From contig NZ_WBPF01000005.1 of assembly GCF_008923725.1 (NCBI RefSeq), positions 666,293 to 730,292 of the forward strand: a stretch of DNA of 64,000 nt. Reading direction: 5' to 3'. Every line of letters starts with the position of its first letter. The first letter of the stretch is position 1. Below, piece by piece: positions 8,269-15,586 of the stretch. The translations under genes and the position numbers were made by a program. The DNA comes from Bacillus sp. CH140a_4T (GTDB lineage Bacteria; Bacillota; Bacilli; Bacillales; Bacillaceae_G). The notes beneath the pieces were generated by a model that saw nothing but the letters and a program-made list of their open reading frames with translations, made no database searches and was not told where the DNA came from.

Positions 8269-9468
8269 ATGCAAAGTGAAAAACTTTGGACGAAGGATTT
8301 CCTCGGAACTTGTTTTAGTAGTCTATTTCTCTTCTTAACATTTTATATGCTTATGACTACTCTGCCTGTCTATGTAATAGACGGTCTAAAAGGAAAACCT
8401 GAGGAAATTGGTTTAGTTGCAACTGTTTTTCTTATTTCATCTGTTTTATGTAGACCATTTACAGGAAAATGGCTCGATGAATTAGGGAGAAAGAAAATTT
8501 TATTTATTTCACTGTCATTATTTTTAGCTGCTACTGTTATGTATTTCGGTGCACAAAGTTTATTTTTATTACTTGCCCTTCGCTTCTTGCATGGTATTGG
8601 GTTCGGTATGGCAACAACTGCAACTGGTACGATTGTCACAGATGTTGCGCCAGCTCATAGAAGAGGCGAAGCACTTGCCTATTTCGGCGTATTCATGAGT
8701 TTGCCGATGGTAATTGGTCCTTTTTTAGGTTTAACAATCATTTCTCATTTTTCATTTACTGTACTATTTATCGTTTGTTCCGTATTTTCATTGCTTGCAT
8801 TTTTATTAGGACTACTTGTAAATATTCCGCATGAAGTGCCTGTAAGCAAACAAAAACGAGAAAAAATGAAATGGAAGGACTTAATTGAACCATCCTCTAT
8901 TCCGATCGCTCTGACAGGATTTGTTTTAGCCTTTTCTTATAGTGGTATTTTATCCTTTATTCCTATTTATGCGAAAGAGATCGGTTTAGGAGAAGTTGCT
9001 AGTTACTTCTTTATTGTATACGCACTCGTTGTTGTAATTTCTCGTCCATTTACAGGAAAGATTTTTGATCGATTCGGTGAAAATGTACTCGTTTACCCAG
9101 CTATCATTATCTTCACAATCGGGATGTTCATTTTAAGTCAAGCGCAAACTCCGTTTTGGTTCCTTGGTGCAGGTATGTTAATCGGCTTAGGTTACGGAAC
9201 ATTAATTCCAAGTTTCCAAACGATTGCGATCTCTGCCGCTGCAAACCATCGACGAGGTTCTGCGACAGCTACGTACTTCTCATTCTTTGATAGTGGTCTC
9301 GGTTTTGGTTCTTTCATTCTAGGTATCGTCGCAGCGAAATCAAGTTATCATAATATGTATTTTATCGCAGCTATTATCGTTGCATTCACTTTACTTCTCT
9401 ATTATGGATTACACGGACGAAAACAAAAATTCAAGAAACAACTTACAGACGGAAAAGTTTCCGCTTAA
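8269..9468 (+). CDS. MFS efflux-type transporter
   Basis: A 399-residue, 12-helix major facilitator. Loop 2-3 carries the A motif (GKWLDELGRKK), repeated in the second half as GKIFDRFGEN. The central loop is short. Pairing with a MarR repressor suggests drug or toxic-compound export. ATG 8269 has TGGAGGG 6 nt upstream; the ATG at 8263 abuts that site. Co-transcribed with marR, then a strong terminator. Confidence 0.85.
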   Translation: MQSEKLWTKDFLGTCFSSLFLFLTFYMLMTTLPVYVIDGLKGKPEEIGLVATVFLISSVLCRPFTGKWLDELGRKKILFISLSLFLAATVMYFGAQSLFLLLALRFLHGIGFGMATTATGTIVTDVAPAHRRGEALAYFGVFMSLPMVIGPFLGLTIISHFSFTVLFIVCSVFSLLAFLLGLLVNIPHEVPVSKQKREKMKWKDLIEPSSIPIALTGFVLAFSYSGILSFIPIYAKEIGLGEVASYFFIVYALVVVISRPFTGKIFDRFGENVLVYPAIIIFTIGMFILSQAQTPFWFLGAGMLIGLGYGTLIPSFQTIAISAAANHRRGSATATYFSFFDSGLGFGSFILGIVAAKSSYHNMYFIAAIIVAFTLLLYYGLHGRKQKFKKQLTDGKVSA

Positions 9469-9472
9469 TACG

Positions 9473-9510
9473 AATAAGGAAAGTAAACTTCCCCGTTTAC
9501 TTTCCTTATT
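9473..9510 (+). terminator. Terminator of the marR-MFS operon
   Basis: Perfect 16-bp stem (9473-9488 with 9495-9510), 6-nt loop, T-rich tail. Confidence 0.85.
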
Positions 9511-9568
9511 TTGTATTTCTTTCACTAGAAGCGTATACTTATAATAGAAATAAAAAGGAGGGACCCCT

Positions 9569-10825
9569 ATGAAACTTAAAAAATCTCCCCTACTCTTACT
9601 CATAATCACATTCATATTTGTAATTACAGGGCTTGGTTTTACATACTTCAAACATAATAAAACAATCCCATCGAAAAATAACGTGACGAAGAAAAATTGG
9701 TTAGATGACCCGTACTTACGTTGGTCGTATACACATATGAAAGAATTCACTTTAATTAACGAGGTGAAAAATAACCCGGATCACGTTTTCCACTTCCCTA
9801 CTGCATCGCAAAACTTAGACGATTTTACTGTGGAGCGTAGATTTGGAACGACTCCTCTAAAAAAACTTTTAGACGATAACAAAACGGATGCTTTTGTCGT
9901 TGTACATAATGGACAGCTTGTTTATGAACGATATTTCAATGAATATAACGAGAGTAAACCTCATGGCATGGCGTCATTAGCAAAGGTCTTTACCGGTGCA
10001 ATTATACAATCTCTCGCTGAAGAAAACCGTATTGACTTAGAAAAAACAGCTGACACATATATAAAAGAATTAAAAAATACACCGTTCGGTAATGCATCGC
10101 TTCAGCAATTAATGGACATGCAAGTTTCTGCACAGTACCCTACTCACGGATATGAACATCCAGCGTTAGAAAATCAAGATGCACAACTATATTTAGCGAG
10201 CAATATTTTACCTCGGGGCAAAAACTACGAAGGTCCAATGAAGATTTATGATATGTTACGAGAAGCAGAAGAAACTGCACCGCCTGGTTCCGATTTTTCT
10301 TACGATAACGGATCAGCGGAAACGCTCGCTTGGGTTATTCGGACGATCACGGGTAAATCATTAGCAGAAAATGTTAGCGAACGCATATGGTCTCAAATTG
10401 GTATGCAAGAAAACGCGTATTACGTTACAGATGAAACAAAAATAGAACAAGCAAGCGCAGGCTTAAATGCAACTGCTAGAGATATGGCGAGATTCGGGCA
10501 ACTACTACTAAATAACGGGGAATATAACGGAAAACAAATCCTCCCTTCTTCTATTACTGAAGATATAAAAAATGTCCAAGAAGGTGAACTTGCAGTTGGC
10601 CCTGGGGCTTCCATTTCTTATCATAATCAATGGTGGATACCGCACAATGAACAAGGTGCTTTTGAAGTGTTAGGTAGTTACGGACAAACTCTTTACATCG
10701 ATCCGAAAGCAAATATGGTCATCGTCCACTTCTCTTCTAACGCTACACCAAGTAATGAAATACATTCAGTTTACTCAAATATGTATATTGATATTGCACA
10801 TCATTTAGAGAAGCTTCCACAATAG
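9569..10825 (+). CDS. Membrane-anchored serine hydrolase (beta-lactamase family)
   Basis: A 418-residue class C beta-lactamase-like/penicillin-binding-type hydrolase. Residues 7-26 form an N-terminal membrane anchor. The active-site S-x-x-K is SLAK (136-139), the Y-x-N motif is YDN in FSYDNGSAE, and QWWIPHNEQGAFEVLGSYG supplies the third region. It acts outside the cell; whether on peptidoglycan stem peptides, beta-lactams or esters is unknown. AAAGGAGGG lies before the ATG. Terminator overlaps the stop. Confidence 0.8.
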   Translation: MKLKKSPLLLLIITFIFVITGLGFTYFKHNKTIPSKNNVTKKNWLDDPYLRWSYTHMKEFTLINEVKNNPDHVFHFPTASQNLDDFTVERRFGTTPLKKLLDDNKTDAFVVVHNGQLVYERYFNEYNESKPHGMASLAKVFTGAIIQSLAEENRIDLEKTADTYIKELKNTPFGNASLQQLMDMQVSAQYPTHGYEHPALENQDAQLYLASNILPRGKNYEGPMKIYDMLREAEETAPPGSDFSYDNGSAETLAWVIRTITGKSLAENVSERIWSQIGMQENAYYVTDETKIEQASAGLNATARDMARFGQLLLNNGEYNGKQILPSSITEDIKNVQEGELAVGPGASISYHNQWWIPHNEQGAFEVLGSYGQTLYIDPKANMVIVHFSSNATPSNEIHSVYSNMYIDIAHHLEKLPQ

Positions 10826-10839
10826 TGGAAGCTTTTTCT
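10811..10839 (+). terminator. Terminator of the serine hydrolase gene
   Basis: 10-bp stem (10811-10820 with 10825-10834), tetraloop AATA, T-run. The stop codon sits at the loop. Confidence 0.85.
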
Positions 10840-10887
10840 TATTGGAGTGCTTATTTTATAAATCCCCTTATCATGGTTATCCTCTGC

Positions 10888-11676
10888 TTATTCATACGTG
10901 AATTTTTTATTAGCAATCCAATAATTTGTTACGAAGAGTGTCAATAAAATCCACATAATCGTTAATAGTACATTGACTATTGCGGGTGTATCCACTCCCC
11001 CCGTGACTAACATTTCCATTGCATGTTTGCTCATACTAGCTGGATTAACTTGATCTATTATTGAACTCAAACCGACGATTACTCTACAGGCTAAAAGGAA
11101 AACAATTGAAATTAATGCAATAATACCTTGACTGTGAAAAATAGCACTTATCATTATTGTGAAAGATACGATAAAAAGAACCCAAATTAGATACAATAGT
11201 AATCCAGTAATCATGGGTGCAAAAGGAACAGCAGTAAAAAGATAGTTAATATATAGATAAGAGATAAAGTACCCAATCGTTACACTAAACGCTACTATTA
11301 CATAATTTGATACAATTTTCCCAGCTATATATGAAGTAACCGTAACAGGTCTTGTTAAAATAAAGGCCAACATACCATTTGCTTTATCTGTTTGAATGGC
11401 ACCCATCATAGAGATTACTAGAATCATAAGTCCGAGCTGATCAAACTGAGACCCTAAAGTACTCGCTAGTACTTCGCCTCCTTTTTGTGCTGTCATACTC
11501 GGATCGATGGTAATTCCCTGTCCTCCACCTAATGCTCCTAAAATGGATGGTAAGTAATGCGTTACTATTGGCTGTGTTGCCCCTAAAAATATAAAAACAA
11601 TTGGTAGCCAAATGATCTTAAAATCACGTAACATTTGAACACATTCTTTTTTTATCAATATCATTGAGTTATTCAT
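10888..11676 (-). CDS. ABC-2 type permease (YxlG-like)
   Basis: A 262-residue permease with about six membrane helices and the ABC-2 layout: a cytoplasmic amphipathic start, a large first extracellular loop (residues ~40-75), and helices to the C-terminus. Its ATG overlaps the stop of the ATPase gene by 4 nt, so it pairs with that ATPase as an exporter. The E-F-G order matches the yxlEFG part of the sigY operon of B. subtilis, as I recall it. Confidence 0.8.
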   Translation of the reverse strand: MNNSMILIKKECVQMLRDFKIIWLPIVFIFLGATQPIVTHYLPSILGALGGGQGITIDPSMTAQKGGEVLASTLGSQFDQLGLMILVISMMGAIQTDKANGMLAFILTRPVTVTSYIAGKIVSNYVIVAFSVTIGYFISYLYINYLFTAVPFAPMITGLLLYLIWVLFIVSFTIMISAIFHSQGIIALISIVFLLACRVIVGLSSIIDQVNPASMSKHAMEMLVTGGVDTPAIVNVLLTIMWILLTLFVTNYWIANKKFTYE

Positions 11677-12578
11677 TTTTGCACCACCAATTTCAAGAAA
11701 ATTTCTTCTAAAGTATCGTTGCTCATTTCAAATTTAACGATGTTCACTTTATGTTCGAGTGCATTTTGCAGTAACATATTTTTATTTATTTCGATACTCT
11801 CAACCTTCACTTTGACTTTACGTCCAATCACTTCTACATCCTTCACATAGGGAAAATTTTTTACAACGTCAATCCACTTTCGGTCTTTAGCTGTAATTTC
11901 AATGATTAATTTATTTTCAATATTGCGGTGTAAAAGCTCAGTAATTGTTGTATCTTCTATCTTTGTTCCATCTTTAATCATGACAAATCGTTCACAGATT
12001 TCTTCTGCATCACTCAATATATGGGTTGATAATAAAATAGTCGTATCTTTTTTTATTTCTTCAATCAGATTTAATACTTCCCTTCTGCCTATTGAATCTA
12101 ATGCGGATACTGGTTCATCCATTACAATAAGCGAAGGTTTATGTAATAATGCTTGTGCAATACCGAGTCTTTGTTTCATTCCCCCAGAAAAGGTACTCAC
12201 CTTTGAACCTTCTTCTCCACTTAATCCAACTTTCTCCAAAATTTCTGGTATCGACTTTGACAATACTTCTTTTTTCATCCCTGAAAGTTGCCCCATAAAC
12301 ATAAGAGTTTCTCGCGCTGTCATCCAATGAAAAAAATTAGGGTATTGCGGTAAGTAGCCAATTTCCCTTTTCATTTTTGATATTTTTATCCCATTCAATA
12401 ACACCTCACCAACATCTGGATTAATAATATCTGAAATCACTTTTATTAATGTAGATTTCCCTGCTCCATTTGGTCCGATTAACCCTACACATTCCCCTGT
12501 TTGCAGTTCCATCGAGAAATTATTGACAGCAATTTTTCCTTTAAATGATTTTGTTACATTTCTAATCTCTAATTTCAT
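11673..12578 (-). CDS. ABC transporter ATP-binding protein (YxlF-like)
   Basis: A 301-residue ATPase. Walker A is GPNGAGKST, the signature FSGGMKQRLG, Walker B LIVMDEP, and the switch His is in LLSTH. The C-terminal ~80 residues form the accessory domain usual in ABC-2 exporters. It overlaps the genes on both sides by 4 nt (ATGA), so the three are translated together. The substrate is unknown; relatives of this set are linked to toxic-peptide resistance and sigma-factor control. Confidence 0.85.
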   Translation of the reverse strand: MKLEIRNVTKSFKGKIAVNNFSMELQTGECVGLIGPNGAGKSTLIKVISDIINPDVGEVLLNGIKISKMKREIGYLPQYPNFFHWMTARETLMFMGQLSGMKKEVLSKSIPEILEKVGLSGEEGSKVSTFSGGMKQRLGIAQALLHKPSLIVMDEPVSALDSIGRREVLNLIEEIKKDTTILLSTHILSDAEEICERFVMIKDGTKIEDTTITELLHRNIENKLIIEITAKDRKWIDVVKNFPYVKDVEVIGRKVKVKVESIEINKNMLLQNALEHKVNIVKFEMSNDTLEEIFLKLVVQK

Positions 12579-12814
12579 AATTTCTCACCGTCCTTTCTCC
12601 CTATAACAAAGTACAGAATAGGTCCCAATACGTTAACGAAAATAATAATTAGCGACCATACAAGTACATTTTTTCTTGTTTTTCTATGTCGATATAAATC
12701 AATTAATGCAATGGAAACTAAAAGTGCCCCGACTACAATAACCGGCAATATGATCGGGAGAAACGCCATAATATCCATGTCTTTAAGATCATTCCATCCA
12801 TAATGCAGTTGCAT
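12575..12814 (-). CDS. PLDc_N-domain membrane protein (YxlE-like)
   Basis: A 79-residue protein with two membrane helices and the phospholipase-D N-terminal (PLDc_N) signature, ending in GPILYFVIGRKD. In B. subtilis the like protein YxlE acts, with YxlD, as a negative regulator of SigY; no sigma gene is present here, so its role may be as part of the transporter. ATG 12814 has AAGGAG 8 nt upstream; the GTG at 12823 overlaps that site. Confidence 0.75.
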   Translation of the reverse strand: MQLHYGWNDLKDMDIMAFLPIILPVIVVGALLVSIALIDLYRHRKTRKNVLVWSLIIIFVNVLGPILYFVIGRKDGEKL

Positions 12815-12838
12815 TTTTATCACTCCTTTTAAATCTCA

Positions 12839-12860
12839 TTATCATTATTGATAATGATAA
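12839..12860. promoter_or_regulatory. Operator palindrome 1 with operon -10
   Basis: 10-bp arms (12839-12848 and 12851-12860) around a 2-bp centre. It contains the -10 (TATCAT, minus strand, 12854-12859) of the yxlE-like operon, 17 bp from the shared TTGCAA -35. Confidence 0.7.
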
Positions 12861-12905
12861 AATAAAAATGGATGGATTGCAATCATTATTCTCATTATTT
12901 ATAAT
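12854..12905. promoter_or_regulatory. Divergent promoters sharing one -35 hexamer
   Basis: The self-complementary TTGCAA at 12877-12882 serves both strands. Rightward it has a 17-bp spacer to TATAAT (12900-12905) for the wHTH gene. Leftward it has a 17-bp spacer to TATCAT (12859-12854) for the ABC operon. Both -10 boxes lie inside operator-like palindromes. Confidence 0.7.
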
Positions 12906-12911
12906 GAGAAT
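12888..12911. promoter_or_regulatory. Operator palindrome 2 with regulator -10
   Basis: 11-bp arms (12888-12898 and 12901-12911) around TT. Its core TCATTAT-NN-ATAATGA is the same as in palindrome 1, centred exactly 50 bp away. It covers the TATAAT of the regulator gene. Confidence 0.7.
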
Positions 12912-12937
12912 AAAAAAACAATACATAAGGTGATATA

Positions 12938-13483
12938 ATGAGTAATAAAATTGAAATTTTAATGCATCCGGTAAGAATGAAAATTTGCCAAGTGTTAATG
13001 AGAAATAAAGAAGATGGGCTAACACCATTAGAAATGGTAAAAATCATTAAAAATGTACCACAAGCAACACTATATAGACAGCTACAAACTATGGTTGATT
13101 CTGGTATCGTCCATGTAATTAAAGAAAAAAAGGTAAAATCTGTTTCTGAAAAATATTACGCAATCAATGAAGAAGATGCAAAAATTGAAGGAAGTGAATG
13201 GAAAAGATTATCTGATGATGAAAAGTTAAACTACATTTCCTATTATCAGTTATCACTTATGACACAATATCAAAGTTACCTTAAGAAATTAGAGGAACAA
13301 AACAGTCAAGAAGATAAGTCTACTTTTTCTGTAGTAGAATTAAAGCTAGGTGAGGAACACTTTGGAAAATTTCAAAACGAACTTAACGAATTAATGATTA
13401 AATACTACAATAGCCAAAGTAAAGATGACGAAATAGAGGCTCCGGTTCGGACCGTCGCTATTACAATTATTCCAGAGACGTGA
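12938..13483 (+). CDS. Winged-helix transcriptional regulator (ArsR-like)
   Basis: A 181-residue regulator. Residues 1-85 form an ArsR-like winged helix: IEILMHPVRMKICQVLM, then LTPLEMVKII and QATLYRQLQTMVDSGIV as the recognition helix, and VIKEKKVKS as the wing. The C-terminal half is helical and may hold the effector or dimer domain. It is divergent from the yxlEFG-like operon and shares its promoter region, so it very likely controls both. AAGGTGAT precedes the ATG. Confidence 0.85.
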   Translation: MSNKIEILMHPVRMKICQVLMRNKEDGLTPLEMVKIIKNVPQATLYRQLQTMVDSGIVHVIKEKKVKSVSEKYYAINEEDAKIEGSEWKRLSDDEKLNYISYYQLSLMTQYQSYLKKLEEQNSQEDKSTFSVVELKLGEEHFGKFQNELNELMIKYYNSQSKDDEIEAPVRTVAITIIPET

Positions 13484-13506
13484 ACTAACTCAATATACAT
13501 AATACA

Positions 13507-13540
13507 AGCCGATGCTTCCTTACCATAGGCATCATCGGCT
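13507..13540 (+). terminator. Weak terminator of the regulator gene
   Basis: 8-bp stem AGCCGATG/CATCGGCT with an 18-nt loop, about 24 nt after the stop. The T-tract is poor. Confidence 0.4.
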
Positions 13541-13660
13541 ACCTTCATTTCGAAAATTGTTTTGACTACTACTGTATGGCTAGCGAAAAAACTTATCTAG
13601 AAGCTGGAATGTTGTAGCATCTAGAATTAGAATGTGCTTAAAGGTCCTATCTTTCCTATA

Positions 13661-13903
13661 TTACATGAATTCTTTTCTTTCTTTTCTCATGCTAGTCTCA
13701 TACGATCCACACTCTCTCCAAACGCTTTTTAAAAAGAAGCATGGGTAAACTAATAAATATAAATTAGGAATCCACCAAGAAATATCGAAATCTAAACGGA
13801 TTGTCCAAAATGCTAGAGCTTGTAATCCTGAACAAAAAGTTAAAATTAATGATAAGAACGCAAAGTGGCTCCAAATATGTTTTTGTTTAGAATGTAAATA
13901 CAT
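13661..13903 (-). CDS. Small membrane protein, unknown
   Basis: An 80-residue protein with two likely membrane helices (around 13-33 and 43-62) and a charged C-terminus (MRKERKEF). I chose ATG 13903, 6 nt after a GGGAG site; the longer frame back to 14020 is the antisense of the YjcZ-like gene. No family recognised. Confidence 0.5.
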   Translation of the reverse strand: MYLHSKQKHIWSHFAFLSLILTFCSGLQALAFWTIRLDFDISWWIPNLYLLVYPCFFLKSVWRECGSYETSMRKERKEFM

Positions 13904-13946
13904 GAGCATCTCCCTATTGTTCCCTCTTATTAAAGGAAGAACTATT

Positions 13947-14045
13947 ATGGGATTTAGCGGTAGTTGCGGTTTTTCTGAAGGATTTTCTTTATTAGATGTA
14001 TTTTTTATTTTATTAATCATCGTTGGAGCTACTTGCTTCTGCTAA
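13947..14045 (+). CDS. YjcZ-family sporulation micro-protein
   Basis: A 32-residue protein starting MGFSGSCGFSEGFSLLDV and ending in one hydrophobic helix (FFILLIIVGATCFC). This Gly-rich head plus FxLLIIVG tail is typical of the YjcZ/SscA family of tiny Bacillus sporulation proteins. AAAGGAAG lies 7 nt before the ATG, and a terminator follows. It is antisense to a spurious extension of the neighbouring gene and easily missed. Confidence 0.8.
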   Translation: MGFSGSCGFSEGFSLLDVFFILLIIVGATCFC

Positions 14046-14054
14046 AAAAAGTAT

Positions 14055-14084
14055 AAAAAAGACACCCTTATAGGAGTGTCTTTT
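14055..14084. terminator. Shared bidirectional terminator
   Basis: AAAAGACAC/GTGTCTTTT stem with an inner CCT/AGG pairing; it serves the YjcZ-like gene and the convergent gene ending at 14068, whose stop codon it contains. Confidence 0.75.
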
Positions 14085-14820
14085 CTACTCTCTTTAAAGA
14101 ATTTATATCAACCTCATAAGTATTTCCATATGGTCTAAGCGCCGGAATTTCTTCCTTTGGCCCATAAAATAATACTTTCAAATCATCATCCTTATACTGA
14201 ACTACGAAGAAGTCATCCAATTGGTCAAATGTGTTTTGATTGATCGTGATAAAACCATTTTCTTGGGCAGTTGTTTTAACACTTATTCTTCGCCCATCTT
14301 TAATGACATCATATCCATGCTGATTCGTCACTTTGGATAGCTCACCATTTGTGTAAAGAACACAAAAAAATTCACCTAGACGACCTATAAGATGCCTTAA
14401 TTCAGTCGCCTTACAACCAAGAACATTCATTTCAAATCGTAACATTTCAAAGTATGCCTCATATAATTTTTTAATTTGTGAGATTCCTATTTGATACTTA
14501 TCCTTATAAAAAAGAAGTTTCCCATTATCCCACTCACCTACAACATATTCACAATCTGTCCCTTTAGGTTTGTGAAAAACTAATCCTGTATAAGGATAAT
14601 TTTCACCTACATATCTATAAGTTTTTTTATTTATATATATAAACAGATTTTTATTAACAGCTCTCCCTTTGTTATAACGGTTATAACAATAATCAGCAGG
14701 ATTAATACTCCCCGGTTTCGTATTAAATTTTGTTATTAATCTGTCCTTTATCTCTGCCGATGTTACAGTATCGCCTATTTTCTCTTTAAGAGCCTCTATG
14801 AATTGCTCATAAATAGTCAA
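14068..14820 (-). CDS. Two-domain protein with nuclease-like C-terminus
   Basis: A 250-residue protein. The N-terminal ~75 residues (YEQFIEALKEKIGDTVTSAE..., SINPADYCYNRYN) look like a DNA-binding or restriction-associated domain (similar to DUF7225). Residues 140-205 carry G-R-L-G-E-F-F, then H-G-Y-D-V and I-S-V-K-T, spaced as in PD-(D/E)XK endonuclease folds (similar to DUF6998). Nuclease activity is inference. It is alone, with no methylase beside it. Confidence 0.6.
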   Translation of the reverse strand: MTIYEQFIEALKEKIGDTVTSAEIKDRLITKFNTKPGSINPADYCYNRYNKGRAVNKNLFIYINKKTYRYVGENYPYTGLVFHKPKGTDCEYVVGEWDNGKLLFYKDKYQIGISQIKKLYEAYFEMLRFEMNVLGCKATELRHLIGRLGEFFCVLYTNGELSKVTNQHGYDVIKDGRRISVKTTAQENGFITINQNTFDQLDDFFVVQYKDDDLKVLFYGPKEEIPALRPYGNTYEVDINSLKRVEKTLL

Positions 14821-15169
14821 TGTAATCCTCTCCTCATGTCTCTCAATAGTTTTAAACCTAGTAGAACTTGCACTCTATAATTTGGCCTAATTGTAGAATA
14901 ATATATTTAAAGTTCTTTATAAATTCTTATAACTTACTATGTAAATTTTACATTTAATTAATTAAATTTCATAGACTATTAGAGTAAAATATAAATTGGA
15001 GAATTTTATTAAATGCTCAAAATAAAGATAATACTCCATTAAGAGCTCGTTTATTTAGGAAACGTGTCTTTTTTATTGGCTTTTTAAATAAGGTAAACGT
15101 GAATAAGCATTATAAAAAGCAGGACAATAATATTAAATTAACTTCCACTCGAAGGAGTTTAAGCCTTGC
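14821..15169. other. Intergenic region
   Basis: A/T-rich sequence upstream of the nuclease-like gene and the short ORF at 15170. It presumably holds promoters; no palindrome or gene of note is visible. Confidence 0.4.
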
Positions 15170-15235
15170 ATGAATGACTATAATGACTATTTGGTTGAGC
15201 AATCGATATGTTGTGCCGAAACGTCAATATATTAA
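15170..15235 (+). CDS. Possible 21-residue micro-ORF
   Basis: ATG 15170 opens a 21-codon frame (MNDYNDYLVEQSICCAETS..) that ends exactly at a strong terminator. GAAGGAG lies 13 nt upstream, which is rather far. The frame could be a small peptide gene or chance. Confidence 0.25.
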   Translation: MNDYNDYLVEQSICCAETSIY

Positions 15236-15273
15236 AAAAAGGATCTCTCTTTATCAAGAGAGATCCTTTTTTT
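15234..15273. terminator. Bidirectional terminator
   Basis: 17-bp stem (15234-15250 with 15257-15273) with A-run and T-run; serves the 34-residue gene on the minus strand. Confidence 0.85.
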
Positions 15274-15376
15274 ACTTCTTCTTCTTTTCTGTCGGTTGGC
15301 TTTGTTTAGCGAAATTAGATGAATCATTGAAATTCGGTTGCTTTTTACCAGCATTATTACTTCTACCTTTTCCCAT
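15272..15376 (-). CDS. Small basic spore-protein-like peptide (34 aa)
   Basis: A 34-residue Lys/Asn/Gln/Ser-rich protein: MGKGRSNNAGKKQPNFNDSS.., ending in four lysines. A near-perfect AGGAGGTG lies 8 nt before ATG 15376, so translation is likely strong. Composition and size match minor small acid-soluble spore proteins; the family name is not certain. A longer frame to 15472 runs through a terminator and is not real. Confidence 0.7.
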   Translation of the reverse strand: MGKGRSNNAGKKQPNFNDSSNFAKQSQPTEKKKK

Positions 15377-15414
15377 ATGTAATGCACCTCCTCTCGTCCT
15401 TACTATTCCCAATA

Positions 15415-15446
15415 AAAAAATCCTCTTACATCCAAGAGGATTTTTT
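15415..15446. terminator. Second bidirectional terminator
   Basis: 13-bp stem AAAAAATCCTCTT/AAGAGGATTTTTT with 6-nt loop. It lies between the G+C-rich serine hydrolase gene and the 34-residue gene and should stop readthrough from the hydrolase. Confidence 0.75.
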
Positions 15447-15586
15447 GTTGTGCTATTATTAATAATGCCCAACTGTTACCGCAGTACTTCCAACACGGTC
15501 CTATCCTAACTTTTAACCATGGTGTCGATCGTGGCCATCAAGCCTATGATTATCTATCCGTCTTGGTGTTTTCCTTTAAACGTACC

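Noticed and set aside
12839-12860. Simple Fur box
   Set aside because: The arms resemble Fur hexamers, but the twin palindromes and the adjacent regulator explain them better; kept only as an alternative.
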